Source: Bifiguratus adelaidae
Taxonomy: Eukaryota > Mucoromycota > Endogonomycetes > Endogonales
Assembly (NCBI GenBank): GCA_002261195.1
Contig: MVBO01000157.1
Coordinates: 1 to 33,574 of the forward strand
Direction of reading: 5' to 3'
Length of the DNA: 33,574 bases
In this document: positions 9,307 through 22,710 of the stretch, piece by piece
Layout of the letters: every line of letters begins with the position of its first letter
Position numbering within the stretch: position 1 is the stretch's first letter
Position numbers and translations under genes: made by a program
Notes under the pieces: model-generated
What the model was told of the DNA's origin: nothing
The model's input: the letters and a program-made list of their open reading frames with translations, nothing else
The model's database searches: none

Positions 9307-10502
9307 TCAGACAAGAACTTGCAACCGTTCGGCAATGGACAGCTGTGTTCGTGTCATGTTGGCAAGGTATACAACCATGAGAAGATCTTGGAGGTGGGAG
9401 TTGAACATCTTTTCGAAAGCTTGAGGATCCACGGTAGGAACGGCGGAAATGGTTTGCATGAGATAGCGTCCAAGTGAGTTATTTGGAACTTGAGATCCGT
9501 TCTGAAGGACAACATGAGAACTACCGTTGCAGAAGATGAGCTGATGCACCTACCAATACATTTTCAACGTAGGTGCAAATGCGGTCGAGCATCTGCTGAA
9601 CTTGAGTAATGGCTTGTTCTAGGTGGTCCATGTCGGTGGCGAGGTTAGCGACTTGATTTGGATCTTTGGCGGCATTTTTTATCACTTCCACTAGATTGAG
9701 GTTGAGCTCGCTTGCACATGACCGACAAGTATTTCGACTTACGTCCACTCTTCTCCGCATCAAAATATTTCACTTCGTGGGTGGTAGGAAGGAACAGGCA
9801 GCTTTCTGCAATGTTTCCAGTGCCAATAGGAGAGCTAAAGGAGCGGATATGTAAAGATGCAAGGCCGTGCATGTCATTTCTGTTACTGACCTGATGTATG
9901 TTTTGATACCCATGCCATCGTTTCCGGCAACAGCGCCAACAGTATCCATTGTCAGATGAACCGTAGAGTGAATACCCGTCTCCTTTTCGTAGAAGTCTTG
10001 GATAAGGGCGGAAAATGAGTTGAGTGTATCTCCGGTCGCGTACCAGCCGACGATCACTTCTTTGGGATTAACACGCTGATGTAGTTCGAACAAAGTTTTG
10101 TGGTGTTCCATATCCACCGCCACCTGAGCAAAAGAAGTCAGCCATCCGTTCAATGTTGTCAACGATCGCTCAGGAACAACACTTGAGAAAGAATAGCAGC
10201 AGATCGCGCTACTTCTACCTTCTTTTCCGTCTCAATGAGGCCTTGGCGCCAGAACCCAAGTATAAACCAGCCCCACGACATACCTGATCCTCTGTTTCAT
10301 TGTGCGGCACATTGAAGCAGTTCTTGATCTCGATTTCAGACCCATCGTCACTTCGAGATCCCAACAGTGTGCCAATCACCCGACTTTGACCCTCATTTCG
10401 TCGAAGATAGTGATCAAGTATGGAAAAGAGTACGACAGGACTAATAACACACCGCACCGAGCCGTGATGCGGCAGATCGAGCGACAATGGTACCGATGCC
10501 AT
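9307..10502 (-). CDS. eIF3f: Translation initiation factor eIF3 subunit f
   Basis: MPN-domain subunit of the eIF3 complex, which acts in 43S/48S initiation complexes in the cytoplasm. Exons are 10502-10284, 10123-9891, 9834-9743, 9690-9554 and 9501-9307, giving 291 aa (fission yeast about 300, human 357). Family blocks in order are [78 protein letters not shown], and the C-terminal [20 protein letters not shown]. The JAMM metalloprotease ligands are missing (GWYATG in place of GWYHTH), as expected for the catalytically silent MPN subunit. The first intron is unusually long at 160 nt (10283-10124); it may hide a 12-nt exon coding TEKK between 53- and 95-nt introns. The gene is divergent from AQR, with start codons 98 bp apart. 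Confidence 0.94.
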
Positions 10503-10549
10503 GCTGAACAAGGAACGTTTTGCGCCAGCAAATTTTTAAGCTTAGGTAG

Positions 10550-10557
10550 TGACGTCA
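10550..10557. promoter_or_regulatory. CRE/ATF palindrome in the eIF3f-AQR divergent promoter
   Basis: The perfect 8-bp palindrome TGACGTCA lies almost midway between the eIF3f (10502, minus) and AQR (10601, plus) start codons. It is the classical binding site of CREB/ATF-type bZIP factors (Atf1/Sko1 in fungi). Because it is symmetrical it could serve both genes. Function is inferred from sequence and position only. Confidence 0.5.
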
Positions 10558-10600
10558 CGCTTTTGTCCCTTCCTTGTCTCGCTTTTTCAAGTTCGTGCAC

Positions 10601-13600
10601 ATGGCTCCTGCAGCGATCCAAGGGCGCACGACACTACCGCTGCACGCGCCACCTACAGAGGCTACTGGACGACGGGGTCATGCTAGACCTACATTGTCGC
10701 AGGTGGAAGAAAGCCCGATATCGCAGGTCGCAAAGAGTTGGCTAGGCAAGGATCCGACGTGGAAGGCAGACATTATTGAGCAGATCTACAATGAACACCT
10801 TCAGAACACGGCCATGGTACAAGAAAACGCCATGTTGCTCGAGCTCAATCAGTATCTCGAGAAGGTGAGCGCGCTGACGGTCTGCAAAATAAGAACGTTT
10901 ACTAACGCGCGTCCTATATTCTAGTATCTATGGCCTCACTACAATGCAAAGAATGCTTCAACACATCACATTGTCTCGATTGCCCTGATGGTGAACGAAA
11001 AGTGTCGTCAACGCATCAATCCATGGGGTATGTAACTTATCAATGTGATTCCACTCATGGCCGGATTAGGCGCTGACCTCAATGTCGTGCTCTACAGATA
11101 TCTTTGCTTCCCAACCCAAAAAGTTCTCGCAATTCTTTGCTTCTGTGCTCCATCTTCTGGTTCCAAAGAAGCAAACGCGCGCTCACGACTCAAATCTGTC
11201 CATGCAGACCATTCTCCTCTTATTCATCATTAATAGCTTCCAGAGTCTTGAGAATTCTTTGGTGCGTCAGGAATGCATGCGGCTTACGTCGTTGTCAATA
11301 TGGAATTGCCTCAACTCACAATCGCTCCGGCAAAGACAGTTTGCTCAGCATCCACCTTTGCGAAAAGTCTGGAATCTTATGGAGAAGAGATACGAAAGTG
11401 CGGATGCTGAATTGCGACAGCGTATGGAATACGATCAAAGCTGGCTGAGTCAATTGCTTACACATTTTGTGGAAACGCTCTTCTCGATTGATAGCGAAGG
11501 TGTCGTCGATCCTGATACTTTACAATACGTTGAGCGCTTTATGGAGTTCGTCATCGATTTGCAGAGTCAGCTACCAACGCGTCGTTATGTCAACACACTT
11601 CTCTTCGATCACCAAATTCTCATCTTTTGTCAGAAGGCGCCTTTACGAAAGAGACAAGTGGAAGGAGATTTATACCGCCAGTTGCTGCAAATATTCCAAT
11701 ATTATTGCGAATTTGAGCTGAACGATCAAAACGGAGCTGAGCTCAGCGAAACCGATATGACGCAGATCCACTCTGAGAGGCTTGTCGAACTTCAAAAGTT
11801 GGCCTTTACGACGTTCAAGGATTCGATACAGGACCTTGCGCTCGAAAGCATAGCCATCATCGAAAAGCGGGAAAATCTCCAAGAGTACTTTTCGCGCATG
11901 AGCGTCGACGACATTCACAAGCTATGCGACATTGTCGGCGTTCGAACAGTAACCCTCTTTGAAAACGAGCGATTGCCGGCAATTGATATCATAAGGGAGA
12001 GTCTGATACAATATTTTGAAAGGAAACACAGCCAAATTGAGCAAATCGATTCTATACCGCTATATCCAGACGAGGTAAGTTGCAATTACCATGGATCTTA
12101 ATTGTACTGATCAATTATTTCCGAGCAGCAAGACCTCTTCAATGATACCTTGATCGGATCCCAGTTCTACGACGGTGCCTCGCCTTTGGCTTTACCAAAA
12201 TTGAACCTCCAGTTTTTGACTCTCCGAGATTATCTGTTGCGAAACTTCAATCTTTTTCGACTGGAATCACATTACGAAATTCGTCAAGATTTGGAAGATG
12301 TCATCAAACGGCTGGCTCCACGTTTTGTTTACCCGGAGATGCAAACGCAGTTTTCTGGTTGGGCACGTATGGCCATGGAGACCCAAGGGGTGCAAATCGT
12401 CGATGTCGGCCAACCAAGCCTTGGAGACAACACACCATCCGTGGTCAAGGCCGATATAACGTTTGATGTCGGACGCTATGCCGATTCGATCAAAAAGGAA
12501 TGGGACAGCTTAAAGAGACATGATGTGCTTTTTTTGCTTTCCATCGAAGCTCATGAAGGCACCAACGCCAAATACAATGACGACACTGATTTTAAGCAGC
12601 ATTTCGGGCTCCAGTATGTTCGCGGATGTGAAGTTCTAGACTTCATTGGTGGTAACGGTAAACCTATCGAAGATCTCTTCCGGTCGTCCCCAGAGGAACG
12701 AGGTCAACTTTTCAAAGGAAGCAAACGGACGATTCGGGTACAACTCGATGCCAATCAATACCAAATGGATCTCGACAGAGCCAACAAGAAAGATTCTCGA
12801 TCTATCTATGACAGCTTCAATATCCTCGTTCGAAGGAATCCTCAAGAAAATAACTTCAAGGCAGTATTGCAAACGATGCGCAAATTGATGCATAGCGAAG
12901 TTGTTGTACCGGTGTGGTTGCAAAAAGTCTTTTTGGGCTATGGCGACCCTGCTAGCGCCCATTATTCAAAGCTACTACGAGGTGATCAGCGTCTAAACTT
13001 TCGCGATACTTTCCTGCACTGGGACCACTTAAAGGAGAGTTTCCCAAAACGCAAAGTTGCACCAGCCAAAGGTCAGCCAAAATCCATTGAGCCACCTTAC
13101 GTCCTAGAGTTCCACCGCAATAATACAAAAACGGACGATGCACCTACTACCAAAAAGACAAAGGCAGCAAAGAATGTGCAGCCTTCAAACGGTGAGGTTG
13201 TGGAAGAAACGATTGCGGTAGAGACGTATCAGCTACCCAACCAAGGGCCATATCCGGAGGACGCTCCAAAGCAGAATGCGATTGAGTTCACGCCAACGCA
13301 GGTGGAGGCAATCCGTTCGAGCATGAGTCCCGGTCTTAGTTTGATCGTCGGTCCGCCTGGCACTGGAAAGACGGACGTGGCAGTGCAAACCATCGCCAAT
13401 CTGTATCACAACTACCCCAACCAGCACATACTTTTGGTGACTCACAGTAACCAAGCCCTCAACCAATTGTTCGAAAAGATCATAGCTTTGGATATCGACC
13501 CTCGCCATCTTCTGCGGTTAGGTCATGGGGTGGACGAGTTGAATACGGAGCTCAGTTTCAGCAAATACGGTCGCGTTGACTCATTTCTGGAACGTCGATT

Positions 13601-15265
13601 GCAGCTACTTGAAGAAGTCACACGGCTGGCGCAATCCCTCAACATTCCAGGCGAGCATGGCTACACTTGCGAAACCGCCGGATATTTCTTCAACTACCAC
13701 ATAGTTCCGCGGTGGGATGCTTACGAAAAAGGTCTAGATACCCAGAATTCCGAGGACTACGCACCGTCAGCTTTCCCATTCACTTCCTTCTTTTCCAATG
13801 CTCCGAAACCATTGTTCACGGATAGCATGACGCTTGAAGAGATGATAGAAATCGTAAGAGGATGCTATCGCCACCTCAAGAAGATTTTTGAGGAACTGGA
13901 GGAGATTAGAGCTTTCGAAATCCTCAAAAGCAGCCATGATCGCGCCAATTACCTGCTGACCAAGGAAGCCAAAATCATCGCCATGACATGCACACATGCA
14001 GCTTTGAAAGTAAGTTTCCAACAACATGGTATTTGTATTGTTTTCAATGATTGACTCGATGTGTTTTAGCGCGAGGAATTGGTGAATCTAAATTTCAAAT
14101 ATGATACCATCATCATGGAAGAAGCTGCCCAAATCCTTGAAATCGAGACTTTTATTCCAATGTTTTTGCAAGAACCGGAGGATGGTCGAAACCGGTTGCA
14201 GCGAGTCATCTTGATTGGCGATCATAACCAACTGCCACCTGTGGTGAAGAATACAGCATTCCAACATTATGGCAACATGGAGCAAAGTCTCTTTACGCGC
14301 TTTGTTAAGTTGGGTGTACCAACCATTGACCTCGATGCTCAGGTAAGTCTTGAATCCCATTTTTATATGAATGAGATAGCTAAGGGACGTATAGGGACGT
14401 GCCAGGGCTAGTCTTGCCGATCTGTACAGATGGCGTTACAAACAACTGGGTGATCTTCCAATGATCAGCCAAGGCGCATACACAAAGGCCAATGCCGGAT
14501 TTACTTTTGACTATCAACTTGTGAATGTTGGAAACTACAATGGACAAGGCGAGAGCGAACCAGTCAAGTACTTTTACCAGAATCTTGGGGAAGCAGAATA
14601 TGTGGTGGCAGTATATCAGTACATGCGTCTTATTGGGTAAGTTACCTGCCGCATCTGTGCGTCAAGTCTAATATTGGCATGCAGGTATCCCGCAGAGAAG
14701 ATTACGATTCTAACAACTTACAATGGCCAACGGGCTTTGATCAAGGATGTGCTTGACAAGCGTTGTGCTTGGAACCCCATATTTGGTAAACCAGCGCAAC
14801 TCACCACCGTCGACAAATATCAAGGCCAACAAAACGACTGTAAGTGACAGGCACGCAGATTTATCATGAATGATAACGTTGACGTTTTTCCTAGATGTCC
14901 TCTTGTCTTTGGTCCGAACACGATCCATTGGTCATATACGAGATGTCAGGCGGCTGATAGTGGCGCTGTCTAGAGCACGTTTGGGGTTGTACATCTTTTG
15001 TCGAGCGGATCTCTTTGAGAATTGCCCAGAGCTTGCTCATGTCTTTGAGAAACTCTCCGCGCGGCCATCCAAGCTACAACTGCGGCTCAACGAGCGCTAC
15101 GAAACGGAAAGAGACTTGTCCGATACATCCGAACCATTCGAAATCAATGATGTAGCACATATGGGAGCTTACGTTTATCAAATGATGCAAGAGCAAATGG
15201 AATTCGCCAAGCAACAGAATACCGCAAACGAGGAAGCCGACGGGGTGCCGATGGAGCAGGATTGA
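10601..15265 (+). CDS. AQR: Intron-binding spliceosomal RNA helicase Aquarius
   Basis: SF1 RNA helicase (human AQR/IBP160, fission yeast Cwf11) that binds the intron upstream of the branch point within the spliceosome. Exons are 10601-10864, 10925-11027, 11098-12074, 12129-14009, 14070-14342, 14395-14636, 14685-14839 and 14895-15265; 1421 aa (human 1485). An N-terminal helical ARM-like region (to about residue 450) is followed by the stalk and barrel part. The helicase core has Walker [10 protein letters not shown] (about 855), motif [10 protein letters not shown] (about 1091), motif [21 protein letters not shown], and motifs [13 protein letters not shown] and VALSRAR. All family motifs are intact. 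Intron 1 carries a perfect TACTAAC branch site. The gene converges with PNP1, with 52 bp between stops. The upstream TTG codons were rejected as starts. Confidence 0.96.
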
Positions 15266-15317
15266 ACGTCTATCTCGTTTCTATTCTCTCTCCCTTCTAA
15301 ACCTGTAAAGTAATCAG

Positions 15318-16395
15318 CTATTGTACAGGAGCATTGTTTCTTTCAGCAGCCAATAGATCAACGACTTTTGTCACGATTGTCTGTAGCTGTTCCGCTCGCA
15401 TGGCTGCGGTTTCTAGGACCTCCTCATGACTGGCCACGTATAATTCTGTGTCCGCTTCGTCCCTTCTGTCTTTCTCTATGCCAAGTTCTACCAATACCTC
15501 GTTTAGCGCACTTCTCCCAGGATTGGTGACCACGCTGTTGGTAATGAGACTGATCCCCAGGGTTTTCATCCCGCAGTGTCTCGCGACGACAACTTCAGGT
15601 ACAGTGGACATGCCAACGGCGTCGGCGCCAATACTCCGGAGATACCGTGCCTCTGCCTTGGTCTCGTAGCTTGGTCCCGTCACCATCACATAGACACCTT
15701 CCCTGATGGCTTCTAGGGGAAAATTGGAGGCGATCGCTGCATCGATGAGCATTTTGCGAAGTGCGACAGGATAGGCGTCAGATGTGGGTGGAAATCGCGG
15801 GCCAAAGGTATCCCAATTCCGGCCAATCAGCGGATTGTTCCCAGTGAGCCCAGGAAGGGAGATATGATCGCTAATGACCATGATATCGCCCACCTTGTAT
15901 AAAGGATTGAGTCCACCCGATGCATTAGTCACTAATGGTTCACATCAGAGACCAAAACACCATGTCGTGGATCAATACTTACCTATCAGTGTCTCTACAC
16001 CAAAAAGATGCATCAAGCGAATGGGAAAGGTACATTGAAGCGTTGAATGCCCTTCGTAAAAGTGAAAGCGTCCCACCATACACATGGTCGGTGTCTTTGA
16101 CTTTCCCAAGAGTCCAAACACTAGTTTTCCAGCATGTCCAACCACTATATCGCCAGAGGGTCAGTAATACTCTTCCTGTCCTTGACAAAGCCAACTCTCT
16201 ACCTGTGCTCGCCGAGAAGCCAGGAATGCTCTCATAGTCGAAAGTAACGCATGTCGATGGATCCAGTGTTTGCACCAAACCTCCTAAACCAGAGCCACAA
16301 ATGATAGCCAACTTGACCTTGCCAGGCTGAAAGGTCTCTGGCAAGCCCTTCTGCAAGTGCTCTTGTGCTTCGAATGCGCTGTGTTCCGTGAGCAT
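15318..16395 (-). CDS. PNP1: Purine nucleoside phosphorylase
   Basis: Cytosolic enzyme of purine salvage: phosphorolysis of (deoxy)inosine and guanosine to the base and ribose-1-phosphate. Exons are 16395-16203, 16144-15983 and 15931-15318, giving 322 aa (yeast Pnp1 311, human 289). Diagnostic blocks in order are IICGSGLGGL (phosphate site), VVGHAGKLVFG, MVGRFHFYEGH, TNASGGLNP, VISDHISLPG, MVTGPSYETKAE (Glu in the base site), GMSTVPEVVVARHCG and SLITNSVV (Asn base contact). The low-molecular-mass trimeric PNP family is therefore clear and the active site complete. Introns are 58 and 51 nt. The start codon is 60 bp from the CTF4 start on the other strand, so both genes must share a very small promoter. 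Confidence 0.95.
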
Positions 16396-16455
16396 CAAGA
16401 AGAGAGAAGCGCCATGTGACTGTGAGCATATCTTCGTTCATGGACTCTGCGGCTA

Positions 16456-19081
16456 ATGGCTGATGGAGACAGTTCAAAGGACATTGAAACAAGGCAGCTG
16501 CATTCTCCTGGTCATACTGTGCTTGCATTCACCCATGACGGAAGGTGAGCAAGTTGAGGAAGGAGTGGGAGACGGTGACTGATGAGGAACAGCGCGTTGA
16601 TCACCGCTGGAGCGGACGGTCTAGTCAATATCATACAGTATGGCGACGACCCTGCCAACGACCAAGAGAACTTTGCCATTAAGCGGCACGATAGTGGAGT
16701 TTGTAGTATCGCGACCTATGTAAGAACCGATATCTAGTGTGACATCTTGGTATTGATCGTTTATACGTAGGGCAACAAGTTTATGACTGCAGGAGAGGAC
16801 GGCGTGGTCGCTATATTCGATGCATACACTGTAAAGTGCGACAAGACGGTGTTTCAGAGCGATGCATCCGTCCGCGCCGCTGTCTTTGATGCATCTGGGC
16901 TGACTATCAGTTTGGCATCCGAGTGAGTGGAACGATCTGGGCGAGGATTGCGTTGGTGCTGACCATGTTCACGTAGTGATACGAATGTACGCGTGCTTGA
17001 CATTCGGTACCCTGAGAATATTACGGTTCTAGAGGGTCATACGCGGTGCCCGACATCGCTCTGCTTCAGCCCCAATGGAAGCTATCTGGTGGGTAATTGT
17101 GAGGATTGTTCTTTTACAAGGCTAAGGGAAAACCTCAGGTGTCTTGCGCGGATGATGGAGACATTCGGATCTGGCAGCGGAATGCAAAATCTGGGCAGTT
17201 TGAAGGCTTTCGCGTATTAAAAGGTTATCTCCAATATTCTAACTCCAGCGAGCCCTTCCTGCAGACAATATCGTGGCATCCGGATGGTAACTCATTTGCT
17301 ATCCCAGGCACAGACAATAGTAAGTCCATCATTGCTATTACTTCGCATGTTGATAACAATGCTCTGTAGATGTTATGGTTATCTCTGCCGTTTCGTGGCA
17401 AGTGCAAATGTCCCTAGCCGGAGCGCATGACAAGGTAAGAAGGCTGCCAGGACGCGGGAGGCATAGGAAGCTAACGGATGCCTAAGTCCGTCACCTCTGT
17501 CGCTTGGTCACCCAATGGAAAGTATATTGCATCCGTTGCCCTCGATCGGCGACTCATTATTTGGGAAATGGCGGGGAAACGAGAGCCCATGCTCCATTAT
17601 AATCATCCAACCACCATCACAGGCATTGCGTGGCATCCAACTGGAAATGCCATCTGCCTTACCGACAGTCTCGGTCAACTATTGACTTGGGATAACTGCA
17701 TTCAAATTCTCAATCCTACCCTGAATCACCCGGCCGAAGGAGCCACTACCGCCTTCAAGCCAGATCTGGAGCGCTTTTTGGCAGAAGACGCACTCCATGA
17801 AGGGAAAGCTGTCATTGTTGAAGATATCGTCATGACCACGGAAGCTGTCGAAGACATCGACCTTCAAAGTCTCGAACACCGTCCACCACAGGATGTGCCA
17901 ACTGTCCATTTATCCAACCTCCAGTCTAATTACAAACTGGGAAAGCAGAAAGGGCGACACCTTTCGTTGACCTATTACGGCTGCGTCGGGTTAAATGCAG
18001 ATACTGCGGCAACCACACTTTACTGGAAGCGTCAAGATACAGGGGGTACCTACAATTTAAAGTCCAACATTATCGGTGGCGCTCTTGGAGAAACTGCGGT
18101 GGTCTTTGTGGCGCAGATCATCGATGACAACAGTCGTCAATTTGCGCAAAATGTTTCCTTAAACACTCCTCCGACCCTATTCTCAGAATTCATCTACTGT
18201 GTCCCGCAGCAGGAAGGTCAGAAACCGTGGTCAATATGTCTGCCACAGTCCGAGCGGATAGAATACCTCGCCGTAGGAGCAAACTTTTTTCTCGTCGCCA
18301 CCAATCTCGGATTTGTCCGCTGTTTCGGTATTGGAGGTGCTGAGGTATTGGTCATTTCCTTGCCCAATGTTCACGCCATGGAAGCTCGCGACGGCTTAGC
18401 GCTCATTGTTTATGGCGGTGGCAAAGATTTCGTTCTGCTCGATTGTCATTCGCTAAGCATCATTCGACAAAGTCATTTTACCGTAGCAGATGATCGTGAC
18501 TTGGCTTGGATCCATATAAGTCGTTGCGGAGTAAGTGTCTTCATTTGGTCTTTGAGCACGGGTACTAATCGCCAACCTAGTATCCCGTCATTTGTGATAC
18601 GACGGGCCTAATTTGTAACTATGTACCGAACGGTGACAGCGGTCTATTATACCCCGTCATGACACCCGAAGCCATGTCCCAGCTCCCGACAACCCAAACG
18701 AAAGGCACTTGGTGGCCCATTGACGTGAATGAGCACCACATCCGATTCGCGCAGCAGATGGAAGATGAACAATGGACAGCCGGGCCAACGCGGGAAATCC
18801 ACATCCACGAAATCAATATCGCTATACCGAAATGGACCACTCTAGCAGAACCAGACTGTCCATTGTTGGCGCGTATGGGTAAAACACTGGCCATGAAGGA
18901 TCCATGGTGCATTGGCAGACAAGAAGACCATCGACGAGCATTGTCACGACTTCTGAGCATGGATGTAAGAGACAGCGAGTTCTCCTCGGCCGCTCAGGAC
19001 TACATGTCCACGATAGCCAAGGATGCAGAAGTGGTCCCAGATCAACCCGACCTACCACCCGCCAAAAAGTCAAAAAGATAA
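16456..19081 (+). CDS. CTF4: DNA replication/cohesion factor Ctf4 (WDHD1/AND-1, Mcl1)
   Basis: Replisome hub that trimerises and links CMG helicase to polymerase alpha and other clients; also needed for sister cohesion. Exons are 16456-16544, 16593-16719, 16771-16922, 16977-17088, 17139-17319, 17370-17434, 17487-18530 and 18581-19081, giving 756 aa. The N-terminal half is a WD40 propeller (for example FSPNGSYL, CADDGDIRIWQ, VAWSPNGKYIASVALDRRLIIWE, IAWHPTGNAICLTD). Next come an acidic linker and the SepB-like second propeller (ERIEYLAVGANFFLVATNLGFVRCF), which in Ctf4 mediates trimerisation. The end is shorter than yeast Ctf4 (927 aa) and human WDHD1 (1129 aa, with HMG box), finishing with a basic PPAKKSKR. 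Introns are about 48-54 nt. It is divergent from PNP1 and convergent with PRMT3 (48 bp between stops). Confidence 0.85.
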
Positions 19082-19129
19082 ACACTGTATGCAAGATTAT
19101 GCTCATTGGGGACTGTTGTACAATGTTGT

Positions 19130-21242
<2,113 letters not shown>

Positions 21243-21334
21243 GAGACAAGATGTGTGAAGTCGAGTATTTTTGACGAGTGACTTGTAAGCCACAGAGAAG
21301 CTTAAGCTGAAGGTGTGAAGTGAGAAGAGAAGTG

Positions 21335-21372
21335 AAGGGAAGGGAAGAAAGAGAGAGAGAGAGAGAGAAGGT
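21335..21372. repeat. GA/CT microsatellite upstream of PRMT3
   Basis: Runs of gaagg followed by about ten ga dinucleotides; read on the minus strand this is a CT tract upstream of PRMT3. It is similar in kind to the TC tract upstream of NOP2, so it may be a core-promoter pyrimidine element or simple slippage sequence. Confidence 0.7.
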
Positions 21373-21483
21373 TCTATATACACTAGACATGTGCACTTGG
21401 TCTAGAATGAGTCTATGATAAAGGGCGTGGACGACAAGAAGCGCACGTTGGCTTTTGTAGTATCTCCATGGGCGATATCCCAG

Positions 21484-21801
21484 CTACCACTTTCGTTTCA
21501 ACTGCAAGTAACCGACAGAACTTAGCACGAACGCACGCATGATAAGACTGCCAGGGCATTGGACAATACTTACTGTGTGTTGCAAACACTCTTTGAAAGA
21601 AGTGAATTCCGCCGAGCACATGCCTTGATGAACGTCAGAGTACCGCGCGGTAATGCATTGGCCATAAGCATGCGCCTAACAACAGCATCTCAGTCATGGA
21701 CAGTCTTTTGCAGCCTGCTCCATGCCCGACAACCTCACCTGAGTAGCGCATTTGCCCACACCTTTGGCAAACTTGGCTATTGGTCGAACATGCTTTCCCA
21801 T
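21484..21801 (-). CDS. NDUFAF8: Twin CX9C mitochondrial protein, NDUFAF8-like
   Basis: A 60-aa protein built from three small exons: 21801-21739, 21675-21574 and 21501-21484 (the last only 18 nt). The ATG sits in a good context (accATGG). The first cysteine pair is C-ATQAHAYGQ-C and the second is C-SAEFTSFKE-C, both with exactly nine residues between. The first pair is made only by splicing the 63-nt intron, which supports the model. Twin CX9C proteins fold as disulphide-bonded helical hairpins after Mia40 import into the intermembrane space. The spacing, the AYGQC/YGRC block and the SAEF/REF block resemble human NDUFAF8 (C17orf89, 74 aa), a complex I assembly factor. The family assignment is from memory and moderate; the CX9C pattern itself is directly visible. 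Confidence 0.68.
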
Positions 21802-21955
21802 GGTTCAAGAAGGGAAGGAGGAGGGATTGAGCATTGTCTGCGCAGAACAGCTCTCTTGTCTTTTTGGATACAAAAGTATTGAGCGACAAGAAGTCTTTTG
21901 GCATGGTCTACAGCAGGTACACAAATGTAGAGAGCTACACCACCGTCGCGACTCT

Positions 21956-22657
21956 CTACGGTCTCCAATGCCTGGTAAAGGGTCGATCTCGGCCACCAAA
22001 TCGAAGTTGACCTGACTCTTTACGACCACCGAAACCACCTCCTAGACGCCTCGGTCGCCAATCTCTCATGGATCTGGATCTTTCATAGTCTACCAAGATA
22101 CGCTTCTCATCCAGAATCATGCGATGTCCACGCTATCACCGAATCAATGAGGATTCTCTCCAAAGGCATCTTTCCTTGCATACCTCATATGCCAAATCCG
22201 CTTCACGCGGTGTCTTGTACTCGATAAAAGTATAGCCCCGCGTCAATCCAGTGACTGAACAACGTGAATCGATGAGATAACTGCACGCGCCGATCTCTCT
22301 ACAGAGCAATGTCCCCTTACCGATATCGCGAACAAGATGCACCTGCTGTATCCTCCCGAAACGCCCAAACGCTTGCTTGAGCATGTCTATTCATGGTGTC
22401 AGTTCACTATCTTACCTGAATACCCTCGGACCAAGCCTACCTTCCGTCGTTCCAAGCGACAGCCTGCCCACAAACACGGTACATTCGGGATCGCTCCGAA
22501 GGTCTTGCGGAGGAGTGTCTGTCAAGTATGCATGAGCTCCATGCCACGTACACCCGCTGCCCTTACACCTCGCGTTCGCTGCTCTAATCAGCCCTTTATC
22601 GTGTGCTTCTACAGCATGACCGTCCGCCCAGCCAACCTTGACCGTATCATACCGCAT
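21956..22657 (-). CDS. SNRNP35: U11/U12 snRNP 35 kDa protein (minor spliceosome)
   Basis: RRM protein of the U11/U12 di-snRNP, which recognises U12-type introns. Exons are 22657-22441, 22386-22321, 22254-22184 and 22132-21956, giving 176 aa. The N-terminal [20 protein letters not shown] resembles the YDPLKAGSIDGT...HDR block of human 35K. The RRM has RNP2 CTVFVGRLS and RNP1 RGYTFIEY. After it comes the hallmark [20 protein letters not shown], shared with human 35K and distinct from U1-70K. The long charged RE/RS tail of human 35K (246 aa) is missing: the protein ends RPFTRHWRP. An upstream ATG at 22705 would add 16 residues. Introns are 54, 66 and 51 nt, all GT-AG. The start codon is 53 bp from that of VPS20 on the other strand. 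Confidence 0.88.
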
Positions 22658-22710
22658 GAAATAGTCTCTTTTGCCGTTGACTCCCCCCACTTGACACTCC
22701 TTCACATACG

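Noticed and set aside
16232-16528. 98-codon minus-strand frame overlapping the PNP1 start
   Set aside because: It runs in another frame from the conserved PNP N-terminus (IICGSGLGGL) and covers the CTF4 first exon.
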